From Bacteroidia bacterium (GTDB lineage: Bacteria; Bacteroidota; Bacteroidia; Bacteroidales; CAJPTX01), in assembly GCA_905373665.1 (NCBI GenBank), contig CAJPTV010000022.1:1-22673 (forward strand): a stretch of DNA of 22,673 bases, written 5' to 3'. Of the stretch, positions 16,810 through 22,673 are shown in pieces (the first letter of the stretch is position 1; every line of letters starts with the position of its first letter). The notes beneath the pieces are model-generated. The model had not been told where the DNA came from, searched no databases, and saw only the letters and a list, made by a program, of their open reading frames with translations. The position numbers were made by a program, and so were the translations under genes.

Positions 16810-17424
16810 ATGAAAGCGCTTTTTTCGATTGCATTTCTTCCGCCAGTGGACTACCTCTTGGCGCTTTCGCGCTGTGAGGTTGCGGCCTTGGAGGCGTGCG
16901 AGCATTATCAAAAACAGTCTTACCGCAACCGGTGTGAGATTGTGACCTCGCAGGGGATACAGACGCTAACGCTCCCGATACGGCACACGCACACGGGGCA
17001 GCCGATCCCGATCCGCGAGGCGGAGATAGAGTACCGCACGCCGTGGCAAGGCAAGCTCCTACGTGCTATCCGTTCGGCGTATGCCACAGCCCCTTATTTC
17101 ATCCACTATTATGACGAACTGGCAGCGCTTGTCAGCATACGCGAGCCCTCACTTTGGGCATACAACCTGCAACTATTAGACTTTCTGATGCGCCACCTAC
17201 ACATTGAGCTCTCCTCGTTGGTGGAAACGACCTCGTACGAAACGAGCCTTGCCCCCGAGTGGGAAGACCTCCGCACGAGCTTTCATCCGAAGCAGTCGCG
17301 TACGGAGCAACTTCGTTACTACCAAGTGTTTGCCGATCGTCTTCCTTTCTTTCCCAATGTTTCTGGGCTAGACCTTCTTTTTAACGAGGGGGCGCTTGCT
17401 GGCCAGATGTTCTCTAGGGGCTAA
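16810..17424 (+). CDS. WbqC family protein
   Basis: A 204-residue protein matching the WbqC family (PF08889) from end to end: N-terminal FSIAFLPPVDYLLALSRCE, HYQKQSYRNRCEIVTSQGIQ (residues 37-56), LTLPIRH, then WQGKLLRAIRSAYATAPYF and LFNEG near the C-terminus. The family is tied to surface-polysaccharide loci in some bacteria and resembles enzymes acting on sugar nucleotides or cofactors, but its reaction is not established. It has no signal peptide or membrane segment, so it is cytosolic. It is monocistronic and converges on the ABC ATPase gene with only 8 bp between stop codons and no terminator, so the two mRNAs probably overlap. Confidence 0.85.
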   Translation: MKALFSIAFLPPVDYLLALSRCEVAALEACEHYQKQSYRNRCEIVTSQGIQTLTLPIRHTHTGQPIPIREAEIEYRTPWQGKLLRAIRSAYATAPYFIHYYDELAALVSIREPSLWAYNLQLLDFLMRHLHIELSSLVETTSYETSLAPEWEDLRTSFHPKQSRTEQLRYYQVFADRLPFFPNVSGLDLLFNEGALAGQMFSRG

Positions 17425-17432
17425 GCCGTCCG

Positions 17433-18071
17433 CTACTGGGGCATATTCACCAACCGTACGTCCCCTTCCTCTGGGGAGGTGTAGATCACTAGACGCCCTA
17501 ACTCACGGACAAGGCGCTGTAAGAGGGCTTGGAGGCGTTCGCGTGCCGCACGGTCGAGGTGCGAGAATGGTTCGTCAAAGAGGAGGAGCGGCGCCTCCTG
17601 TGCCAAAGCGAGCGCAATATTGGCACGCTGACGCTCCCCATCGCTAAGCGTTAGGACAGGTCGGTCAGCAAACTCCTCTAGGGCGACAAAGGATAGGGCA
17701 CGTGCCACGGCTTGCTCATCTTGTGGGGTAGCGCCTCCGAACCAGCGCTGATATGGCCAGCGTCCTAGGGCAACAAATTCTTTAACCAAGGTCTCGGGGT
17801 CGACGGAGACGTGCGAGGGGGTGTAGCTCATCTGGCGTGCACGTTCGCGTACCGAGAGCTTTTTTACCTCAACGCCCCCCAAGAGGACGCGCCCAGCCAA
17901 CGGGGGGAGCTCCCCTACGAGCGTCCGCAAGAGGGTGCTCTTTCCACTCCCATTCCCGCCGACCACGGCAATGAGCGCCCCGCCGTCCCAAACAGAGCAG
18001 AGATTGCGAACCAGCGGACGGTCTGCAGCATAACCGACGGTCAGGTTCTCAAGCGCTAATAATGGGGGCAT
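17433..18071 (-). CDS. ABC transporter ATPase (FecE/HmuV-like) lacking Q-loop Gln and H-switch His
   Basis: A 212-residue single ABC ATPase domain. Walker A GGNGSGKST (38-46), signature LTLSDGERQRANIALAL (140-156, LSDGE for LSGGE), Walker B LLLFDEP and D-loop SHLD are intact, and EFVALGRWPYQ is typical of iron-siderophore/haem importer ATPases. Two switch elements are missing: the Q-loop position has MSYTPSH, with Ser86 where Gln is expected, and the H-loop region reads LVIYTSPEEGD with no His. The protein ends about 40 residues earlier than usual relatives. No permease or binding-protein gene is next to it. It begins 40 bp after pdxB on the same strand and may share its transcript. ATG 18071 is preferred to the TTG one codon earlier. 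It may be slow, regulatory or decaying. Confidence 0.8.
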   Translation of the reverse strand: MPPLLALENLTVGYAADRPLVRNLCSVWDGGALIAVVGGNGSGKSTLLRTLVGELPPLAGRVLLGGVEVKKLSVRERARQMSYTPSHVSVDPETLVKEFVALGRWPYQRWFGGATPQDEQAVARALSFVALEEFADRPVLTLSDGERQRANIALALAQEAPLLLFDEPFSHLDRAARERLQALLQRLVRELGRLVIYTSPEEGDVRLVNMPQ

Positions 18072-18111
18072 CAATGAGAGAAGGCTATCGAATCGCCACG
18101 CTCGGCGGCTG

Positions 18112-19191
18112 TTATTTTGCCTTCTCGCCCCTTACCAAGGCTTCGAGTGCGGGATTGGCAAAGTGATAGTAACGGTAGTCGTGGCGATAGGCATATTCGC
18201 TGCGTAGGCGCTCGAGCTGCTGCGGTGCAGCCTTAAGGGCGCGCGAATCGCGTGCGATGTCGTACGTACGGGCTAGTTCCCACAAAGAAAAACCAGGCAG
18301 GAGGGGCGGATTTGCTCCATCCCCCTGTAGGGGCGGAAAGGCCATTTCAACCCCTAAGAACTGCGCTAGGGCGGTAATCACCGCTCGTGAGGCAGCGTAT
18401 TTGCCCTCGACGCTATAGCCGGCAATGTGGGGCGTGGCAAGCTTAGCCGCTTCGAGGAGGGCGTAGTCCATCTCCTCACTGGTTTCTTCCTCGTAAACGT
18501 CTAGGTAATAACCCGCTATGTGCTTATACTGCAGCGCTAAGTAGAGCTCCGCGTCGTCCACCACACCGCCACGGGCGGCATGTAGGATATAAGCGCGGTG
18601 TTTGAGAGAATGGAAGAAGGCGCGGTCGAGGAGATGGTGCGTGGGGTGTGGACCGTCAAAAGTAAGCGGGGTGTGGATGGTTACCACCGCACACTCCCGT
18701 GCGATGCGCGAAAGGGCTACATAACGGAAGGGGTCTTCTTTTTCTAAGAAAGGGTCGCAGCGGAGGACGGAGATACCAAAAAGCTCGAGGAGGGTCGCGA
18801 CACGCTCCCCTACCGCCCCACACCCGACAACGCCCACAGTGCGCTCAGAGAGCATAAAGTCGGCACTCTGATTGATTTGCGCTAGCGCCGAAACGACCCA
18901 TTGCACCACCCCCCAAGCGTTGGAAGCGGGGGCATTGGCTACTGTAATACCGTGCTGGGCACAGTAAGGGAGGTCGATATGGTCCATCCCGATGGTTGCA
19001 GTTGCAATGAGACGCACGGCAGCGCCCTCGAGTAGCTGCGCATTGCAGTGTGTGCGGGTACGAACCAGCAGCGCGGTCGCATCTTTACATGCGGCGGGCG
19101 TAATCGCAGCTGCGGGGAGGTAGTCTACTTGGGCGTAGGGTTCTAACAGTCCGTGTACGAACGGAATAGCTTCGTCAATTATAATACGCAT
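18112..19191 (-). CDS. pdxB: Erythronate-4-phosphate dehydrogenase
   Basis: A 359-residue NAD-dependent D-2-hydroxyacid dehydrogenase of the PdxB type, catalysing the second step of the DXP-dependent pyridoxal-phosphate pathway. The substrate domain has VRTRTHCNAQLLEG and IATATIGMDHIDLPYCAQHGI; the Rossmann domain has VGVVGCGAVGERVA (GxGxxG at 123-128). Catalytic residues fit the family: R207 in HAARGGVVDDAE, a Glu within DVYEEE (234-236) and H255 in TPHIAGYS. The PdxB-specific TPHIAGYSVEGKYAASRAV stretch and C-terminal extension separate it from other dehydrogenases. Upstream, a near-consensus TATCTTTC (19222-19229, minus strand) may serve as its -7 box, about 30 bp above ATG 19191. The ABC ATPase gene follows after 40 bp. 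Confidence 0.9.
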   Translation of the reverse strand: MRIIIDEAIPFVHGLLEPYAQVDYLPAAAITPAACKDATALLVRTRTHCNAQLLEGAAVRLIATATIGMDHIDLPYCAQHGITVANAPASNAWGVVQWVVSALAQINQSADFMLSERTVGVVGCGAVGERVATLLELFGISVLRCDPFLEKEDPFRYVALSRIARECAVVTIHTPLTFDGPHPTHHLLDRAFFHSLKHRAYILHAARGGVVDDAELYLALQYKHIAGYYLDVYEEETSEEMDYALLEAAKLATPHIAGYSVEGKYAASRAVITALAQFLGVEMAFPPLQGDGANPPLLPGFSLWELARTYDIARDSRALKAAPQQLERLRSEYAYRHDYRYYHFANPALEALVRGEKAK

Positions 19192-19221
19192 TGTGTCTAA
19201 ACGAGTGCTTCATTGGCACGC

Positions 19222-19229
19222 GAAAGATA
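19222..19229 (-). promoter_or_regulatory. Possible -7 box of pdxB
   Basis: Minus-strand TATCTTTC differs from TAnnTTTG only in the last base and lies 30 bp above the pdxB ATG, in the 61-bp gap after the AAA_14 ATPase gene. No matching -33 box is seen, so confidence is low. Confidence 0.35.
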
Positions 19230-19252
19230 CGAAGGAATTGCAAAAATGGCGG

Positions 19253-20545
19253 CTAGTCTCTCAATGCCCCGAGGGGCACGACACGCACCCCATCGGGACG
19301 CGTATAGGCCATTTTCCCTCCAGTGAGTATCATGAGGAGGGAGGGATCGGGGATCGGGAGCTGCTTTTCCCCTTCTCTATTGACGCGGACAAGTCGTTGC
19401 AATTCCAACAGATGTGCTGCACCTTCGTCGATCTCTCGGCTGCCGAGTTTGCACTCTATGAGGGCATAGCGCCCATCGTCGAGGTGTAGGACGATGTCGG
19501 CCTCTAGTCCATAACGGTCGTGATAGTAAGAGACTTGACTATTGTACCCCATTGTATAAGCCTTGAGGTCGCGGATGCACATTTGTTCAAAGATAAAGCC
19601 AAAGGTCTTGAGTTGCACGGATAGAGCCTCGGGGGTGAGTCCCAGTAGGGCGATTGCTACCGAGGGGTCGCAAAAAGCCCTTTTCGTACCACTTCGGATG
19701 GCCGTCTTGGAGCGTATCGCGGGATTCCAAGCGCTGATGTTCTGGATGATAAACAGGCGTTCGAGTGCCCCTTCGTAGTCACTGAAGGTATCTGGCGAGA
19801 TGGATATTTCCCCCGATGCGCAGACGTCTTCCAAGAGGGTATTTTTCTTCACCAAAGTGGAGATGTTGCGTGCGTAGGCGTGCAGGATAGCGTGTGCTAC
19901 TTTGGGTTCACGCGTCTTACCATCTATGCGTGAAATATCTTCGTTGACCACGGAGCGCACGTAGTCTCGGGCTACAAGTAAGCGGGCACTCGGCTTGGGG
20001 ATGAAGAGCGTGGCGGGCCACCCTCCGCGTGCTGCTGCAAAAATCAGGCTTTCGACGTCCATGTTCGAGAGCTTACCGTCAATGTCGTAGTCGGGATTAT
20101 CAAACAGCTCGTGGAGGGAGACCTCTCCGGTTGATTCGCGCGACTCCCAGAGACTCATCGGGAGCATCTGCATACGGGTAATGCGCCCTGTGCCCGAGTG
20201 TCGGATTTTCGACTTGTCCACAGCATTCGACCCTGTGAGGATGAACTGCCCAGGCACCTGCCGTTGATCGAGGAGCGTACGTACCGCATCCCAAAGTACG
20301 GGGGCATCTTGCCATTCGTCAATGAGACGTGGCGTCTCTCCGCGCAAAAGGAGGGAGGGTTTGGAGGCGGCAGTTGTGAGGTACTCGTCCCGCAGGTCTG
20401 TATCCTGCAAACGGATGATACTCGCCGCGCTCTGTGCTGCTGAGGTGGTTTTCCCACACCACTTCGGTCCTTCGATCAGGACTGCTCCAAAAGCCTCTAA
20501 AAGTTCGTTCAACCAGCTGTCTGCCGTACGTACAAAATAGTCCAT
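19253..20545 (-). CDS. AAA_14/DUF4143 family ATPase
   Basis: A 430-residue protein with an N-terminal AAA_14 ATPase domain and a C-terminal DUF4143 domain. Walker A is EGPKWCGKTT (25-34); Walker B is PRLIDEWQDAP (about 77-87); ILTGSN (sensor-like) follows. The DUF4143 part has FCDPSVAIALLGL, a conserved GFIFEQMCIRDLKAY, SYYHDRYGLEADIVL and ALIECKLG, the last two forming a nuclease-like D...E-x-K pattern as in many of these proteins. The family is abundant and multi-copy in Bacteroidota; its function is unknown. The frame extends to a GTG at 20563, but AAGGAGG lies just before ATG 20545, a rare clear Shine-Dalgarno in this window, so that ATG is used. A 23-bp tandem repeat lies 58 bp upstream. 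Confidence 0.88.
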   Translation of the reverse strand: MDYFVRTADSWLNELLEAFGAVLIEGPKWCGKTTSAAQSAASIIRLQDTDLRDEYLTTAASKPSLLLRGETPRLIDEWQDAPVLWDAVRTLLDQRQVPGQFILTGSNAVDKSKIRHSGTGRITRMQMLPMSLWESRESTGEVSLHELFDNPDYDIDGKLSNMDVESLIFAAARGGWPATLFIPKPSARLLVARDYVRSVVNEDISRIDGKTREPKVAHAILHAYARNISTLVKKNTLLEDVCASGEISISPDTFSDYEGALERLFIIQNISAWNPAIRSKTAIRSGTKRAFCDPSVAIALLGLTPEALSVQLKTFGFIFEQMCIRDLKAYTMGYNSQVSYYHDRYGLEADIVLHLDDGRYALIECKLGSREIDEGAAHLLELQRLVRVNREGEKQLPIPDPSLLMILTGGKMAYTRPDGVRVVPLGALRD

Positions 20546-20603
20546 TTTCCGCCTCCTTTTCACACTGCAATAATAATCAAATTATCAGATATATAGAGTT
20601 TGC

Positions 20604-20686
20604 GATCGGAGTTTTTGTGGTGTTTTGATCGGTACTTTTGTGGTAATTCGATCGGAGTTTTTGTGGTGTTTTGATCGGTACTTTTG
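20604..20686. repeat. 23-bp tandem repeat (iteron-like) between an ATPase gene and mlaE
   Basis: Units start at 20604, 20627, 20650 and 20673, each GATCGG followed by (AG/TA)(T/C)TTTTGTGGT and four to five variable bases; the fourth unit breaks off after ACTTTTG. They alternate in two versions, so 20603-20640 and 20649-20686 are identical 38-bp blocks. The period is a little over two DNA turns, placing GATCGG sites on nearly the same face. The array lies 58 bp above the AAA_14 ATPase start and ends 30 bp before the mlaE -7 box. There are no spacers, so it is not a CRISPR. Confidence 0.85.
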
Positions 20687-20691
20687 CGATC

Positions 20692-20724
20692 CTAGTTCTA
20701 CTAGCGCGGTTCTTTATACCTTTG
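20692..20724 (+). promoter_or_regulatory. Promoter of mlaE with a small palindrome
   Basis: TACCTTTG (20717-20724) is an exact -7 box seven bases before ATG 20732, giving a leader of about 3-4 nt. Where the -33 box would be expected there is instead a 13-bp palindrome, CTAGT-TCT-ACTAG (20692-20704). A protein bound there could activate or block transcription. Confidence 0.5.
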
Positions 20725-20731
20725 CTTGCAA

Positions 20732-21487
20732 ATGAGTTGGAGGATAATTCGCCCATTCGACACGCTGGGGCGTTATGTACTTTTCCTGCGGGCTGTGTGC
20801 CACTACCCGGGGCCGTGGCGGGTCTTCCGTCAGCGCCTTTTACGCGACGTGTGGGAGCTGGTGATGAGCTCCGTCTCGCTCGTGCTTTTAAGCTCTTTTT
20901 TCGTCGGCGCTGTGATTGCTTTGGAGGGGGCTATCAATCTTAACCACCCGATGTTGCCGAAGTATCTCGTAGGGCTGGGGACGCGCGACGTGTTGCTCCT
21001 TGAGTTTAGTTCGACCCTTACTGCCCTTCTCTTGGCGGGGAAAGTGGGGGGGAGTATCGCCTCGGAGATTGGTTCAATGCGCATAACCGAGCAGATTGAT
21101 GCCCTAAACGTGATGGGGATCAATTCAGCGGCTTACCTCGTACTTCCCAAGCTGGTTGCGGCGCTCGTATTCTTCCCTGTTTTGACCCTCATGAGCATGG
21201 TCATTGGGCTTTTGGGTGGGGCTATTACGGGCGAGGTCTCGGGGATGGTCTCTATCGTGGATTATGTCGAGGGGTTACGCATTTTCTTCAAGCCCTATTA
21301 CATCCGTTATGGGCTGATGAAGATGGTCGTTTTTGCTTTTATCATTGTGACAATTCCCGCCTTTTGGGGCTATTATGTCGAGGGGGGAGCTTTTGAGGTC
21401 GGACGTGCCAGCACGAAAGGGGTGGTGGTGACCTGCATTCAGATCATAGTCATCAACCTCATAATGACGCAAATCTTGCTACTATGA
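20732..21487 (+). CDS. mlaE: MlaE-type ABC permease of the phospholipid transport system
   Basis: A 251-residue inner-membrane permease (MlaE/PF02405). It has the family's N-terminal amphipathic region (RAVCHYPGPWRVFRQRL), about five hydrophobic segments starting LVLLSSFFVGAVIALEGA, and the hallmark cytoplasmic stretch KVGGSIASEIGSMRITEQIDALNVMGI, which contacts the ATPase. MlaE with MlaF and an MCE protein moves phospholipids between the inner and outer membranes; transport direction is debated. A TTG in the same frame at 20726 lies next to the -7 box, so ATG 20732 is used. The stop overlaps the mlaF start (ATGA), showing translational coupling. No mlaD/MCE gene follows within the window. 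Confidence 0.93.
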   Translation: MSWRIIRPFDTLGRYVLFLRAVCHYPGPWRVFRQRLLRDVWELVMSSVSLVLLSSFFVGAVIALEGAINLNHPMLPKYLVGLGTRDVLLLEFSSTLTALLLAGKVGGSIASEIGSMRITEQIDALNVMGINSAAYLVLPKLVAALVFFPVLTLMSMVIGLLGGAITGEVSGMVSIVDYVEGLRIFFKPYYIRYGLMKMVVFAFIIVTIPAFWGYYVEGGAFEVGRASTKGVVVTCIQIIVINLIMTQILLL

Positions 21488-22233
21488 TCGAAGCGCGGGG
21501 GGTAGAAAAGCGTTTTGGCGAACGGGTGGTGCTTCGCAACATAAACGCGCGGTTTGAGCCGGGGAAGGCAAACCTAATCATCGGGAAGAGTGGCTCGGGG
21601 AAGACGGTTTTGTTGAAGATCCTTGCTGGCTTATTAACCCCCGATACGGGCGACCTATTTTTTGAGAACGTCCCTGTCACGCAGATGAGCAAGCGAGACC
21701 GGCAGAGTATTCAACAAAAGACGGGGATGCTCTTCCAAGAGAGTGCTCTTTTTGATTCTCTCTCGGTGGGGCAGAACGTGATGTTCCCGTTGCTTCTTCA
21801 CACAAAGATGTCGAACCGTCAGGCGATGCGTCGCGCTCTAGAGTGTTTAGACCGGGTGAACCTGCGTGGGATTTATAACCAGCTCCCGGGTGACCTTAGT
21901 GGGGGGATGCGTAAGCGCGTGGCTATCGCACGTGCAATAGCCAATAAGCCCAAGTTTCTTTTTTGCGACGAACCCAACTCTGGACTCGACCCGCAGACGG
22001 GCTTAGTGATTGATAACCTGATTCATTCCATTACCCACGACCTCGGCATTACGACCATCGTCAATACCCACGACATGAATTCTGTACTGGGGATCGGCGA
22101 TCGTGTTTTCTTTCTACACGAGGGGGTGCTCGTATGGGAGGGGAAGGGGCTCGACGTCCTTACAGCCACCAATCAAACGTTAAGCGATTTTGTATTCGCC
22201 ACCCCGCTTGCGCAGCGGGTGCGGCAGTCCTAA
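21484..22233 (+). CDS. mlaF: MlaF-type ABC ATPase of the phospholipid transport system
   Basis: A 249-residue ATPase partner of MlaE. All motifs are complete: Walker A GKSGSGKT (about 34-41), Q-loop GMLFQESALFDSLSV, signature LSGGMRKRVAIARAI, Walker B FLFCDEPNSGLD and H-switch VNTHD. FQESALFDSLSV and LSGGMRKRVAIARA are characteristic of the MlaF/Mkl group. It overlaps mlaE by four bases and is probably co-transcribed from the promoter before mlaE. Its stop codon (22231-22233) sits inside the first copy of an intergenic repeat word, GTCCTAAGGGCGG (22227-22239). The first good terminators are 230-280 bp downstream. By family it binds ATP as a dimer under MlaE at the inner membrane. Confidence 0.94.
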   Translation: MIEARGVEKRFGERVVLRNINARFEPGKANLIIGKSGSGKTVLLKILAGLLTPDTGDLFFENVPVTQMSKRDRQSIQQKTGMLFQESALFDSLSVGQNVMFPLLLHTKMSNRQAMRRALECLDRVNLRGIYNQLPGDLSGGMRKRVAIARAIANKPKFLFCDEPNSGLDPQTGLVIDNLIHSITHDLGITTIVNTHDMNSVLGIGDRVFFLHEGVLVWEGKGLDVLTATNQTLSDFVFATPLAQRVRQS

Positions 22234-22255
22234 GGGCGGTCCTCGCGCCGGACGG

Positions 22256-22327
22256 GGTCCTAAGGGCGGACGGCCCGGGGTAAAGGAGGGGCATAGAAAT
22301 AATCAACAGAGCGGCACAGCGTGCCGC
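22256..22327. repeat. Intergenic repeat module, copy 1
   Basis: The module reads GGTCCTAAGGGCGGACG, CCCG, a variable stretch, GGAGGGGCA, then A-rich DNA and TAATCAAC leading to a perfect hairpin, GCGGCAC-AGC-GTGCCGC (22311-22327). The second copy is at 22533-22615. A partial copy of only the first word, GTCCTAAGGGCGG, overlaps the mlaF stop codon at 22227-22239. No coding potential is seen. Confidence 0.65.
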
Positions 22328-22349
22328 CTTCCCGATTATCCCTTTTCAA

Positions 22350-22406
22350 CCGAATGGTGGGGTTCTGTAGGGGCGCAGCATGCTACGCCCTGCGCCGTAA
22401 GGCGCA
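22350..22406 (+). repeat. Dispersed palindromic (REP-like) repeat, right copy
   Basis: CCGAATGG-GGGGTTCTGTAGGGG leads into a near-perfect palindrome, GGGCGCAGCATGCTACGCCC (22371-22390), and a second perfect hairpin, TGCGCC-GTAA-GGCGCA (22391-22406). On the opposite strand the same sequence, with a few changes and one extra GGGGTTC, is found at 89-142. Downstream, TTTTTGACACACCTTCCT (near 22436-22453) echoes the left-end hairpin repeat, so both ends carry the same set of words. Confidence 0.65.
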
Positions 22407-22463
22407 TAATGAATAGATGCGAAAAATGGTGTTACTTTTTGACACACCTTCCTAAAAATACCC

Positions 22464-22487
22464 ACCCCACCAGTCGGTGGGGTTTTA
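22464..22487 (+). terminator. Rho-independent terminator downstream of mlaEF
   Basis: ACCCCACC (22464-22471) pairs perfectly with GGTGGGGT (22476-22483) around an AGTC loop, followed by TTT and AATT. It is the first good terminator after mlaF, 230 bp past the stop. Confidence 0.75.
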
Positions 22488-22492
22488 ATTGT

Positions 22493-22520
22493 GCCCCCTT
22501 TCAGGGGGCGCTTTTTGTTT
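22493..22520 (+). terminator. Second terminator, in tandem
   Basis: GCCCCCT (22493-22499), a three-base loop and AGGGGGC (22503-22509), then GCTTTTTGTTT. It follows the first terminator by a few bases, giving a double stop for plus-strand transcription. Confidence 0.78.
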
Positions 22521-22532
22521 AGCGCAATGTGC

Positions 22533-22615
22533 GGTCCTAAGGGCGGACGACCCGTGATGGAGGAGGGGCAGAGGAGAAGGGGAAATGTTAATCACCACAG
22601 CGCGGCGTTGCCGCG
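22533..22615. repeat. Intergenic repeat module, copy 2
   Basis: This repeats copy 1 at 22256-22327 in the same orientation: GGTCCTAAGGGCGGACG, CCCG, GGAGGAGGGGCA, an A/G-rich stretch and TTAATCACCACAG, ending in a hairpin CGCGGC-GTT-GCCGCG (22601-22615). The hairpin position is conserved while its sequence differs, as expected if the structure matters more than the bases. Confidence 0.65.
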
Positions 22616-22654
22616 AGTTTGTCTTTTCCTGATCTAGGTTGACTGATTTGTGAT

Positions 22655-22662
22655 CAAAGATA
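22655..22662 (-). promoter_or_regulatory. Promoter-like -7 box facing left
   Basis: Minus-strand TATCTTTG is an exact -7 match, but its -33 region is beyond the window and no minus-strand ORF follows. It may be a chance match, since a six-base pattern is expected a few times in each strand of a window this size, or it may start a non-coding transcript across the repeat region. Confidence 0.25.
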
Positions 22663-22673
22663 GGGAAATAAAT

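Noticed and set aside
20604..20686. CRISPR-like array
   Set aside because: Units are directly adjacent with no unique spacers and no cas genes are present.
1..22673. tRNA, rRNA, integrase or transposase genes
   Set aside because: I looked for these because of the repeats and the foreign-looking lipoprotein gene and recognised none.

Overview
The window reads as chromosomal DNA from a Bacteroidota bacterium, most likely Porphyromonas or a close relative. Three things support this. A large secreted protease ends in a type IX secretion (T9SS) sorting domain. Most start codons lie shortly downstream of the Bacteroidota -7 promoter box TAnnTTTG, and Shine-Dalgarno sites are mostly absent. The housekeeping proteins (684-residue HtpG, PdxB, WbqC-family protein, RlmB, MlaE/MlaF) fit that group. 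Base composition is GC-rich overall (above 50% in most genes), with a visibly AT-richer lipoprotein gene at 8495-9397. No rRNA, tRNA, CRISPR array, integrase or transposase was recognised.

Layout. 1-206: non-coding, with hairpin repeats and a copy of a dispersed palindromic repeat. 207-7881 (minus): a very large C10 (streptopain-like) protease carrying an Omp28/thioredoxin-like domain, three repeat domains and a T9SS tail; then an LTA-synthase-like membrane phosphotransferase/sulfatase-fold protein and, upstream of it, a SPOR-domain lipoprotein. 7894-11312 (minus): an accessory pocket in which an internally deleted copy and an intact copy of an AAA-ATPase/PD-(D/E)XK gene bracket an AT-rich lipoprotein gene with an unusual palindromic promoter and leader region. 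11376-16325 (minus): rlmB and an overlapping ABC-F ATPase gene, a strong terminator, and htpG. 16326-16809: a non-coding divergent region. 16810-17424 (plus): WbqC-family gene, convergent with a minus-strand block of a degenerate ABC ATPase, pdxB and an AAA_14/DUF4143 ATPase (17433-20545). 20546-20731: divergent promoter region holding a 23-bp tandem repeat. 20732-22233 (plus): mlaE-mlaF. 22234-22673: non-coding DNA made of repeat modules, hairpins and two terminators.

How the genes fit together. Most of the content is envelope biology: a T9SS cargo protease, an envelope phosphotransferase, lipoproteins, the MlaEF lipid-transport core and a WbqC-family protein, interleaved with translation, protein-folding and vitamin B6 genes. 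The parts most worth a second look are the protease architecture, the deleted/intact ATPase pair around the lipoprotein gene, the 23-bp tandem repeat between an ATPase gene and mlaE, the ABC ATPase lacking two switch residues, and the related palindromic repeats near both ends. I did not find a clear, complete new defence or mobile system; these are candidates, not established systems.

Several first-in-frame starts are TTG or GTG codons lying in promoters or leaders. I moved those genes to the ATG supported by promoter or ribosome-binding-site position. All counts were made by eye.
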